Shown here piece after piece: positions 7,850 through 15,128 of a stretch of DNA of 27,222 nucleotides. The first letter of the stretch is position 1. Every line of letters starts with the position of its first letter. The stretch lies in the NCBI GenBank assembly GCA_023416695.1, contig JAEZGY010000001.1:1-27222 (forward strand). Direction: 5' to 3'. Both the position numbers and the translations under genes were made by a program. The notes beneath the pieces were generated by a model that saw only the letters and a list, made by a program, of their open reading frames with translations, was not told the DNA's origin and made no database searches. The stretch comes from Bacillota bacterium. GTDB lineage: Bacteria; Bacillota; Clostridia; Lachnospirales; Lachnospiraceae.

Positions 7850-8440
7850 CTACCTTTTTTCTCTGCTAATATACTGAATAATCTCATTTATACAGGTCTC
7901 TATCTCAATGTTACTAAATCGCTTTGTAATACCTGCTGCTTCTATCTTCTCTTCACTAAAATCTTGTTCATCTGCCAAGAATCTTCGGCACATCTCTTCA
8001 TACTTGGGTTGTTCCTGTGTGCGTTCCCTTCCTAGTGCTCTAGCAAGTCTCTCACCATTTTCTACTTCAATATAAATTGGAAGTACAACCTCTTCTCCAA
8101 AATATTGCTTAATTTGTAGATAGGACTCCAAAGTGCCAATCATAATATAGTCTGTACTTGTTAAATCAATCTGATGATCATGCACCGTAAAGTAGTGCCA
8201 TGGGCCATGAATCGTATCATAGGTACGATGTTCTATGACTTTATTCTCCTTAATCAGACTATTTAAAGTGTCCTCCATAACAAAGTGATAGGTCACTCCT
8301 TCTATTTCTCCTTCTCGGATTGGTCTAGTGGTATACCCAACAACCTCTTTAAGACCAAGGGCTTTGTTGTCTGCTAGCTTTCTATATATAGTATCTTTTC
8401 CACTTGCACTTTTGCCAATTACAACGAATATTTTAGACAT
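7850..8440 (-). CDS. Guanylate-kinase-like protein
   Basis: The 196-residue protein has a P-loop GKSASGKDT (9-17) and the GMP-binding stretch YTTRPIREGEIEGVTYHF (36-53), both typical of guanylate kinases (GMP + ATP to GDP + ADP). The P-loop differs from the usual GPSGAGKGT, and the protein is shorter and more divergent than a housekeeping Gmk. It sits exactly where Bacillus has tmk (thymidylate kinase), between the yaaO-type decarboxylase and yaaR. A housekeeping gmk normally lies near rpoZ, so this is probably a paralogue with a possibly different substrate or a regulatory role. GAAGGGAAGAAG precedes the ATG. Fold is sure, substrate is not. Confidence 0.82.
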   Translation of the reverse strand: MSKIFVVIGKSASGKDTIYRKLADNKALGLKEVVGYTTRPIREGEIEGVTYHFVMEDTLNSLIKENKVIEHRTYDTIHGPWHYFTVHDHQIDLTSTDYIMIGTLESYLQIKQYFGEEVVLPIYIEVENGERLARALGRERTQEQPKYEEMCRRFLADEQDFSEEKIEAAGITKRFSNIEIETCINEIIQYISREKR

Positions 8441-8455
8441 TTTTCTTCTTCCCTT

Positions 8456-9910
8456 CTATCCTGTAAGAACCTGAATGTTTTTTTCTTCTGCCAAATTGTC
8501 TTCTAATCCAACTAACTTAAACTCTTGTCGATCGTACAAGGCCAGCACATCCACAATTTCCTTGGTTATTACCTCTCCTGGTACTAGGACTGGAATCCCA
8601 GGAGGATATTGATACACATAGGCTCCACTGACTCTGCCTACAGCTTCAGAAAGTGGTATACTCTCCATCTTGCTATTTAAAGAATCATAAATGTTTAAGA
8701 CTGCTCTCTCAGGCTGCACCTCATATAGCCTTGGTAGCTCTATAAGCTGGTTATTATCTTGTTGAAGTCTTTTATCTATCTCTAGAAGAGCCTCACAAAG
8801 TCTTTGAAAACCTTCTAAAGTATCTCCAATACTCGTCATAGCAATACCATAATCTTTACTTACCATTTCTAATTGAATCTTATATTTGTGCAGTAACTCA
8901 TGGTACAACTCTTTTGCCGTATAGTTTACACCTCTAACCCCTATGACAATCTTAGAGGCATCTTTTATCGCCCCTTCTCTATTGGGCCCTTGATACAGAG
9001 ACAGATGCTGTAAGGAAGTAAGTCTATTGCCTATATCGTTTAATTTCTCAACATAGGATACAAATAACTGCTTCCCCTTATCTTCCATAAGCTTGATACA
9101 ATGGTCTAGTCCTGCCATTAGTACATAGGACGGACTAGAGCTTTGAAGCATTGCTAGATAATTTCTAATTCTTTCCCTAGGTGCCTTGTTTCCTTTGATA
9201 TGTAACAAAGCCGTCTGAGTAAATGCCGGCATTGTCTTGTGAAGACTTTGTATTACAATATCTGCCCCTAAGGAAAGAGCACTTACTGGGAAATGTGGGT
9301 GGAAGCCGAAATGTGCTCCATGAGCCTCATCTATTAGTAAAAGTGCATCATATCTATGCACAATCTCTGCTATGGTTTTTATATCGGATACAACGCCTTC
9401 ATAAGTAGGAGATGTAATCACTACCAAAGAAATCTCAGGGTGAGCTTTTAACTGCTTCTCTATCTGCTCTGGCTCCACTTCCTCATAAAATCCCAGTTCT
9501 TGATTCCTTTTGGGGTAAATATAAACTGGACTTAGCTCATTCAGGTAAAGCGCATTATATACGGCCTTGTGACAATTTCTAGCCACTAACACCTGGTCTC
9601 CTTTGGTGGTGGCCCCCATAATACCAGACAGTAAGCCTACTGTACTACCATTGACTAAAAAATAAGTTTCATCTGCCTGATATATCCTAGCAGCCCTCTC
9701 CATAGCATCTTTTATCACACCTTCTGGAGCACCGAGATTGTCAAACCCATCAATCTCGGTAATATCTATTTGACTAACAGAGGCGAGGCTTAATGCTTGT
9801 TCACCTTCTGCTATTCCCATTAATGAAGCATTTCGTTTGTGCCCTGGCATATGCATGGGATAGATATCTAGCGTATGATAGGTTAACAGTTTCTCATATA
9901 GTGTCTCCAT
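8456..9910 (-). CDS. Orn/Lys/Arg decarboxylase, YaaO/SpeA type
   Basis: The 484-residue PLP enzyme belongs to fold type I. It has MPGHKR at 21-26, SPTYEGVVSDI at 167-177, the cofactor-binding DEAHGAH at 194-200 and the Schiff-base lysine K225 in SLHKT. The C-terminal domain has YPPGIPVLVPGE, typical of the group. Relatives decarboxylate lysine, ornithine or arginine to polyamine precursors; Bacillus SpeA is an arginine decarboxylase of this size. The longer inducible enzymes (about 700 residues) have an extra wing domain missing here. In Bacillus yaaO sits in the same place before tmk. The ribosome binding site (AAGGAAAG) is somewhat far from the ATG. Substrate cannot be read from sequence. 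Confidence 0.9.
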   Translation of the reverse strand: METLYEKLLTYHTLDIYPMHMPGHKRNASLMGIAEGEQALSLASVSQIDITEIDGFDNLGAPEGVIKDAMERAARIYQADETYFLVNGSTVGLLSGIMGATTKGDQVLVARNCHKAVYNALYLNELSPVYIYPKRNQELGFYEEVEPEQIEKQLKAHPEISLVVITSPTYEGVVSDIKTIAEIVHRYDALLLIDEAHGAHFGFHPHFPVSALSLGADIVIQSLHKTMPAFTQTALLHIKGNKAPRERIRNYLAMLQSSSPSYVLMAGLDHCIKLMEDKGKQLFVSYVEKLNDIGNRLTSLQHLSLYQGPNREGAIKDASKIVIGVRGVNYTAKELYHELLHKYKIQLEMVSKDYGIAMTSIGDTLEGFQRLCEALLEIDKRLQQDNNQLIELPRLYEVQPERAVLNIYDSLNSKMESIPLSEAVGRVSGAYVYQYPPGIPVLVPGEVITKEIVDVLALYDRQEFKLVGLEDNLAEEKNIQVLTG

Positions 9911-9917
9911 GAAATTT

Positions 9918-10820
9918 TCACTTTCCTTCTACAATCTCATTTAATAAGTCGGGATGAAACTTCCCTTCCTTAAGCATTGCAATCTCATATTTGTAAGGAG
10001 CTACTTTAGTTTTCTCATCTCCTGGCATGGCTACATAAGGGGTTTCCAAAATCTTAGGAACTGCCTCAAACTCCTTCATCTTTACAATACGATGGAGAGT
10101 ATCAAATCCGATATTACCAAAACCAATATTCTCGTGGCGGTCCTTTTTTGCTCCTAAAACATTCTTGCTATCATTGAGATGGAAAACAGCAATTTTATCA
10201 AGGCCAAGTATCTTATCAAACTCTGTTAACACACCATCTAAATCATTTACTATATCATAACCACTGTCATTTACATGACAGGTATCAAAACAAATGCGAA
10301 GCTTGTCATTATAGGTAACCCCATCAAAAATTCTTGCTAGTTCTTCAAAGGTACAGCCTACTTCGCTTCCTTTTCCGGCCATTGTTTCAAGGGCAATCAC
10401 TGCCTTGGTATCTTTGGTTAGTACTTCATTAAGGCCTTTCACAATTTGCTTAATTCCTGCCTCTGTTCCAGCTCCTACGTGAGCTCCTGGATGTAGCACA
10501 AGACTACTTCCCTTCATAGCCTCAGTACGCTTTAGTTCAAGGCGTAAAAAGTTCTCCGCAATCTCATAGGTTTCTGGTTTTACTGTGTTGGCCAAATTAA
10601 TAATGTAAGGGGCATGAACGACAATTTCTTCAATGCCATGCTCCTTCATATATGCCCAAGCGGGATCTATATTTAATTCACTAATATCTTTTCTCTTTGT
10701 GTTTTGTGGGGCTCCGGTATATAACATAAAGGTATTAGCACCGTAGGAAACAGCCTCCTTTGCAGAACCTAACATCATTTCCTTCCCACTCATTCCTACA
10801 TGGGATCCTAATTTTATCAT
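9918..10820 (-). CDS. nfo: Endonuclease IV-like AP endonuclease
   Basis: The 300-residue TIM-barrel protein has the AP endonuclease family 2 metal-binding motifs. LVLHPGAHVGAG gives a His ligand, IALETMAGKG the Glu, CFDTCHVNDSGYD the Asp/His pair, and HLNDSKN with KKDRHENIGFG the last ligands. These bind three zinc ions in endonuclease IV, which cuts DNA 5' to abasic sites. AAAGG precedes the ATG. It lies 7 bases upstream of the decarboxylase gene and 24 bases after the nuclease-like gene, so it is part of the same operon. The length is close to Bacillus YqfS/Nfo (297). Confidence 0.95.
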   Translation of the reverse strand: MIKLGSHVGMSGKEMMLGSAKEAVSYGANTFMLYTGAPQNTKRKDISELNIDPAWAYMKEHGIEEIVVHAPYIINLANTVKPETYEIAENFLRLELKRTEAMKGSSLVLHPGAHVGAGTEAGIKQIVKGLNEVLTKDTKAVIALETMAGKGSEVGCTFEELARIFDGVTYNDKLRICFDTCHVNDSGYDIVNDLDGVLTEFDKILGLDKIAVFHLNDSKNVLGAKKDRHENIGFGNIGFDTLHRIVKMKEFEAVPKILETPYVAMPGDEKTKVAPYKYEIAMLKEGKFHPDLLNEIVEGK

Positions 10821-10844
10821 ATCTTTTCCTTTCTACATCAACTA

Positions 10845-11579
10845 CTACACTCGCTCATATAAAATAGCCTTCCCCTTCTTCCCTACAGCCTTTACCACTC
10901 CAAGGTAATGAAGAATATGCACTCCTGTTCTTGCGCGAGTAATACTTAATTTTGTTGCTTTCTGATAGTCTTTGGTGGAAAACACCTCTGGTAGTGTTTC
11001 AGGTAAGAATCTTTTATAATCCTCTATCCCATTGATGTCCACCTGGTCAATGAGCTTCGTTGGAATTCTCTCATACCGCTCAGAGCCTCTCTTTTTATCA
11101 TGGCTCCAACCATTTAATAGTCGTTGCTCCTCTATATTAACAAACACTAACGTTATTTTAAGATTGGGATGATCCAAATAAGTTTTAATCTTATAGAGTT
11201 CATAAAAGCTGTCATAAATTGTCCCTTTTTTAGGAGACTTTCTCTTTGTACTTATTGCTCCTGTCTCTTCATCGATCCACTCTAACCATTTCTCATAAGG
11301 AATGGGATATACAATTCTCACCCTTCCCTCTGCCAAAAAGGCATCTAGCTTTCTTCTGAGTTTATTAAAGCCTCTAGTCTGAACTTCTATAACATCCTGA
11401 CCATGAAGAATGTCTGCTACAAAACCTTGATAGCGAATCTCATGATAGGTAGAGTCTGGCTCAAAATAGTATTTAAAGATGGCATGGAGGGTCTTTTCTC
11501 CCAAGGTGCCGATTCCTGTATTATTATCTTGCTTATGCAAAATAATATTACAAGCCTCGTAAAATTGTTTCTCCTTCAC
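10845..11579 (-). CDS. Unknown protein, PD-(D/E)XK-like domain plus winged-helix tail
   Basis: I do not recognise a named family. The first 70 residues look like a restriction-endonuclease fold: a helix with E28 (TLGEKTLHAIFKYYF), then D56 (FVADIL) and E65-x-Q67 (DVIEVQTR), matching E...D...ExK with Gln in place of Lys. The last 45 residues (ATKLSITRARTGVHILHYLG and following) look like a winged helix. No signal peptide or membrane segment is seen. It starts with GTG at 11579, with GGAGG 6 bases upstream. It is the first gene of the transcript running through nfo, holB and rsmI, so a DNA repair or DNA-binding role is plausible but inferred. The active-site assignment is by eye. Confidence 0.6.
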   Translation of the reverse strand: MKEKQFYEACNIILHKQDNNTGIGTLGEKTLHAIFKYYFEPDSTYHEIRYQGFVADILHGQDVIEVQTRGFNKLRRKLDAFLAEGRVRIVYPIPYEKWLEWIDEETGAISTKRKSPKKGTIYDSFYELYKIKTYLDHPNLKITLVFVNIEEQRLLNGWSHDKKRGSERYERIPTKLIDQVDINGIEDYKRFLPETLPEVFSTKDYQKATKLSITRARTGVHILHYLGVVKAVGKKGKAILYERV

Positions 11580-11625
11580 ACAATTCCTCCCGACTCTCTT
11601 GCACTTTTCTTTTCAATTATAGCCT

Positions 11626-11654
11626 ATTATAATTATAAAAAAAAGCCTTATCAA
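11626..11654 (-). promoter_or_regulatory. Sigma-A promoter of the nfo-holB-rsmI operon
   Basis: On the minus strand TTGATA (11649-11654) and TATAAT (11626-11631) are separated by exactly 17 bases: 5 of 6 and 6 of 6 consensus matches. The -35 lies inside the 3' arm of the spoVAF terminator and the T-tract is its spacer. Confidence 0.75.
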
Positions 11655-11708
11655 AGTGTAATGCTTTTAAATGTCTAAATAAGCATTTTCTTCTTCTAAT
11701 AAGGCTTT
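11637..11708 (-). terminator. Branched Rho-independent terminator after spoVAF
   Basis: The outer stem AAAGCCTTAT/ATAAGGCTTT (11699-11708 with 11642-11651) encloses a second stem AATGCTT/AAGCATT and is followed by eight T on the minus strand. It ends the upstream operon right after the spoVAF stop. Confidence 0.8.
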
Positions 11709-11713
11709 AGTAT

Positions 11714-13144
11714 TTACTTGTTTTTCCTTTCTTTATAAGCTTGTGTCGCTGGAATTCGTATAAATCTTCTTAATAGCTCCTTCCCGTTAAACGGTATAAT
11801 TGGGTAGAGATAGCTTTGTCCAGATACGGTTTTATTACAGACTACAGCCAATATTGTTATAACGACTCCTGCTACAAAGCCCCATATACCAAAGATTCCT
11901 GTTAATATCAACATAATAACACGTAGAAACTTTAAGGCATAACCTAGCTCGTAGCTAGACTGTGAGTAATTGGCAATGGCTACAAAAGCCATATATAGCA
12001 TGGTTTCTGCATTAAACCACCCAGATTTTACAGTAAAATCTCCAAGTACAATACCAGCAACTACACTAAGAGGTGTACTTAACATACTCGGTGTATTAAG
12101 AGAGGCCATCTTAAGGCCGTCGATGGCAAACTCCAAAATTAAAAGCTGACAGAGCAAAGGAACATTAATGGGGTTATGAATCTTAATAAACTCTAATGAC
12201 CTTGGTATCAAATCTGGGTTCTGCATTAATAAGAGCCAAATGGGCGTTAAAAATAGAGCAACTATATTAACCAACATGCGGCTAAGTCTAAGATATGTTC
12301 CTGTAATAGGTGGAAAGTAGTAATCATCTGCCTCTTCTGTAATCTCAAATAGTGTAGTGGGTAAAATCATAGCTGAGGGAGAATTATCTACTAGGACAAT
12401 AATACTTCCTTCTAAGACAGTGGCTGCTGCCGTATCGGGCCTTTCGGTATACTTAAACTTCGGAAAGGGGTTAAACCAACTTCCCCTATGGAGACACTCT
12501 GCTAAACTCTCTGAGTTCAAGGAAAGTGCATCTATCTGAATCTCATTTATTTTTTTACGTATGTTCCCTAAAAATTTATGATCTACCCGATCTTCCATAT
12601 AACAAAGCACCACATCTGTTTTTGAACTTTTGCCTATAGTGGTAATTTCCATGGTTAGCTTTGGATTACGAATTCGTCTTCGTATCAATGCCGTATTAAA
12701 TACAATAGTCTCCACAAATCCATCTCTAGAGCCACGCATAACCTTATCCTTTTCTGGCTCTTCTACAGATCTAGTTGGATAGATCCTAAAGTCTATGGAT
12801 AGGGCTCTTTTAAAACCTTCTACTACTAAAACAGGGATACCTGATAAGACTGCTCCTACTAAGGAGTCCAAGTCGGTAATAAAATCTACCTCACCATAAG
12901 GCATAAGCTTCTTGGACAACTCATGAGAATTACTAGGCATATCCTCTGACTTAATTCCGTAGAAAAACTCAATAAGCTTTTCTAATACATCATCCTTATT
13001 TAAGCCGTCTATAACATAGAAGCAGGCTTCTTTTCCTGCTATTGTAATCACACGATAGATAATATCGAAGTTCTTCTCCACGTTAAGAGCCTGGTTTATG
13101 TTCTTAATATTTATAGCAAAGTTATTGGATAAACTAGATTCCAT
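11714..13144 (-). CDS. spoVAF: GerA-family spore protein SpoVAF
   Basis: The 476-residue protein has a soluble N-terminal half with YPTRSVEEPEKDKVMRGSRD, a stretch I recall as typical of SpoVAF and GerAA proteins, and PFPKFKYTERPDTA. A membrane half (about residue 290 on) has several helices and the terminal YLYPIIPFNG. Bacillus SpoVAF (about 490 residues) sits in the inner spore membrane and assists germination; GerA-family A subunits form nutrient-gated ion channels. I start at ATG 13144, where AGAGGTGA stands 5 bases upstream; the TTG at 13201 has no ribosome binding site. No gerAB/gerAC or spoVA genes are adjacent in this window. It follows the sirtuin gene after 73 bases. Confidence 0.87.
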   Translation of the reverse strand: MESSLSNNFAINIKNINQALNVEKNFDIIYRVITIAGKEACFYVIDGLNKDDVLEKLIEFFYGIKSEDMPSNSHELSKKLMPYGEVDFITDLDSLVGAVLSGIPVLVVEGFKRALSIDFRIYPTRSVEEPEKDKVMRGSRDGFVETIVFNTALIRRRIRNPKLTMEITTIGKSSKTDVVLCYMEDRVDHKFLGNIRKKINEIQIDALSLNSESLAECLHRGSWFNPFPKFKYTERPDTAAATVLEGSIIVLVDNSPSAMILPTTLFEITEEADDYYFPPITGTYLRLSRMLVNIVALFLTPIWLLLMQNPDLIPRSLEFIKIHNPINVPLLCQLLILEFAIDGLKMASLNTPSMLSTPLSVVAGIVLGDFTVKSGWFNAETMLYMAFVAIANYSQSSYELGYALKFLRVIMLILTGIFGIWGFVAGVVITILAVVCNKTVSGQSYLYPIIPFNGKELLRRFIRIPATQAYKERKNK

Positions 13145-13217
13145 GTTGTCACCTCTTACCTTTGTTTTCCGAGACATTACTGGTAGTTTATCCAAGTACA
13201 ATTATTTTGATTCTAGA

Positions 13218-13961
13218 CTACATTTCTATCATATCGACAGCTTCCTTCATAACCTTTGCTATGTCATCATTTATTACTAAAGTAGCCCTGTTATCTGCAG
13301 AAGTTGCGCTTTTATTTATAAGCACAAGATTTCTACCCCTAAAAGAATCAATGAGTCCGGCTGCAGGGTATACAACTAAGGAGGTTCCACCAATAAGTAA
13401 GGTATCTGCCTCAGCAATAGCTTTTACTGCCTTAGAAAGGAGATTATGATCTAAGCCTTCTTCATATAGAACTACATCTGGTTTCACTACCCCGCCACAG
13501 CTTGTGCAAATAGGAACCCCCTGGGCCTGTAAAATATACTTTTCATCATAATAAGCATGACACTTAATGCAGTTATTACGAAGCACAGAACCATGAAGCT
13601 CATAAACCACTTTAGAACCTGCTGCTTGGTGAAGCCCGTCAATATTCTGTGTCACTACCGCCTTACATTTACCCATCTCTTCTAGCCTAGCAAGGGCTAT
13701 ATGACAATCATTTGGTTTTGCCTCTGGGTAAATTAGATTCTGTTTATAAAACTCATAGAATTCCTCTGTATACTTTACAAAGAAAGAGTGAGACACCGCT
13801 TGTTCTGGAGAAAAACTGCGATGTAAGTTTTTACTGTATAACCCATTAGAACTACGAAAATCCGGAATTCCACTGGCAGTTGATACTCCTGCACCGCCAA
13901 AGAATACAATATTGTCACTGTCTTTCAGTATCTTAGTTAGCTGTTGTATCTGACTACTCAT
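13218..13961 (-). CDS. NAD-dependent protein deacylase, sirtuin family
   Basis: The 247-residue Sir2 protein has the NAD-binding GGAGVSTASGIPDFRS (22-37) and TQNIDGLHQAAGS (104-116), catalytic His123 in ELHGS, and four zinc-binding cysteines C131/C134 and C152/C155. The late LLIGGTSLVVYPAAGL motif is also typical. Sirtuins remove acetyl or longer acyl groups from lysines and yield nicotinamide and O-acyl-ADP-ribose. The start overlaps the end of the upstream Cys-rich gene by 4 bases (ATGA type), which suggests coupled translation. GGAG lies 8 bases upstream of the ATG. Whether it prefers acetyl or other acyl groups cannot be told by eye. Confidence 0.94.
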   Translation of the reverse strand: MSSQIQQLTKILKDSDNIVFFGGAGVSTASGIPDFRSSNGLYSKNLHRSFSPEQAVSHSFFVKYTEEFYEFYKQNLIYPEAKPNDCHIALARLEEMGKCKAVVTQNIDGLHQAAGSKVVYELHGSVLRNNCIKCHAYYDEKYILQAQGVPICTSCGGVVKPDVVLYEEGLDHNLLSKAVKAIAEADTLLIGGTSLVVYPAAGLIDSFRGRNLVLINKSATSADNRATLVINDDIAKVMKEAVDMIEM

Positions 13962-14404
13962 ACGATCATCTCCGTTAAATATACTTTAAGCATACACTGC
14001 CTTCCACCACCGAGGATAGACTCTATTAATTCCACCTCTACTACCTTATCTGGCCATATACTTCTTAAATTATACAGTAGGCTTTGCCTAGAGCATTCGC
14101 ATAAACATCCCGTTGTCATATAACCTTTTGTATATAGGTCACAAAGGCATTGGTGGTATATAACTTCATAACTCTTATTCTTCTCTAATTCCTTAATTTC
14201 TATCTCCTTAACACGGTCACTGAGTAGAACAAAGAATTCAGAACAATCTCTAGCTTTTTTCCATATATCATAATATAACGCTTTTGTATATGATTCAGAA
14301 CATGCTTTCCCACACTGAAAAAACAATGACACTCGTTCTGACTCCGCCATATTTTCTATGGCTTTTTCCAAGCCCCCAAACCAATACTTTAGAAATTCAT
14401 CCAT
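13958..14404 (-). CDS. Small cysteine-rich protein of unknown function
   Basis: I do not recognise this 148-residue protein with certainty. It has nine cysteines: C31, C35, C54, C86, C88, C100, C102, C104 and C137, with a dense CLCECS cluster at 100-105 and a Gly-Gly-Gly-Arg-Gln-Cys near the end. The layout (helical N-terminal half, then CLCDLY, a cysteine cluster and a closing strand) is loosely like the L-2-amino-thiazoline-4-carboxylate hydrolase/V4R small-molecule-binding group, an inference with low weight. No membrane segment is present. GGAGGAG precedes the ATG. It lies between the racemase (13-base gap) and the sirtuin (4-base overlap), so it is very likely co-expressed with both. Confidence 0.7.
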   Translation of the reverse strand: MDEFLKYWFGGLEKAIENMAESERVSLFFQCGKACSESYTKALYYDIWKKARDCSEFFVLLSDRVKEIEIKELEKNKSYEVIYHQCLCDLYTKGYMTTGCLCECSRQSLLYNLRSIWPDKVVEVELIESILGGGRQCMLKVYLTEMIV

Positions 14405-14417
14405 CTAGCTCCTCCCT

Positions 14418-15107
14418 CTATTTCATTGCATTTAAAGCTGCCACAGTAGCATGTATCTTTGCCGTATCGAATACAGGAAGCATGGTATCAGACTGCTTTA
14501 CTAATAACCCAATCTCTGTACAACCAAGGATCACTCCCTGGGCCCCTTGCTCTTTTAGTTCATTTATAATGCGTAAATACTCTTGTTTAGACTCTTCCTT
14601 TATTTGGCCTAGGCATAATTCTTCATAGATAACATGATTTACAAGTTCAATGTCTGCTGCAGAAGGTACTATCACTCGAATTCCTCTTTTTTCGATTCTT
14701 TCCTTATAGAATTCCTGAGTCATGGTGTATTTGGTTCCTAATAAAGCCACTGTTTTAATACTGTTTTCTTCTAGCTGTTCTCTTGTTGCATCTGCAATAT
14801 GTAAAATAGGAATCTGAATGTTATTTTCTATTTGTGGCACTACCTTATGCATAGTATTGGTGCAGATTATGATAAAATCTGCTCCTGCTTGCTGTAAACT
14901 AAAGGCTGCTTTAATTAATACCTCTCCATCTTTCTCCCATTCTCCACTTGCCTGATACTCCTCAATTTCAGCAAAATCAACACTATATAATATGAGTTTA
15001 GCAGAATGAAATCCTCCTAGTTTCTCCTTGATTGTTTGATTAATAATACGGTAGTAAGTAACTGTACTTTCCCAGCTCATACCTCCAATAAGTCCAATTG
15101 TCTTCAT
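14418..15107 (-). CDS. Aspartate/glutamate racemase family protein
   Basis: The 229-residue protein belongs to the cofactor-independent Asp/Glu racemase superfamily (GLIGGMSWEST at the N terminus). The two catalytic positions are in IICTNTMH (82-87 region) and GCTEI (C196). The first catalytic cysteine of ordinary aspartate racemases (CNT) is threonine here (T83, TNT), with C196 retained. This is the Thr/Cys pair reported for E. coli YgeA, an L-Asp/L-Glu-specific racemase (established knowledge, from memory). It probably makes D-Asp or D-Glu. AGGGAGAAGG precedes the ATG. It is followed by the Cys-rich and sirtuin genes. Confidence 0.9.
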   Translation of the reverse strand: MKTIGLIGGMSWESTVTYYRIINQTIKEKLGGFHSAKLILYSVDFAEIEEYQASGEWEKDGEVLIKAAFSLQQAGADFIIICTNTMHKVVPQIENNIQIPILHIADATREQLEENSIKTVALLGTKYTMTQEFYKERIEKRGIRVIVPSAADIELVNHVIYEELCLGQIKEESKQEYLRIINELKEQGAQGVILGCTEIGLLVKQSDTMLPVFDTAKIHATVAALNAMK

Positions 15108-15128
15108 AAAATCCTTCTCCCTTTTATA

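Noticed and set aside
13145..13217. Possible sigma-G promoter before spoVAF
   Set aside because: A GAATC box with a loosely spaced GATAAACTA can be forced, but neither fits the consensus well enough to report as a feature.
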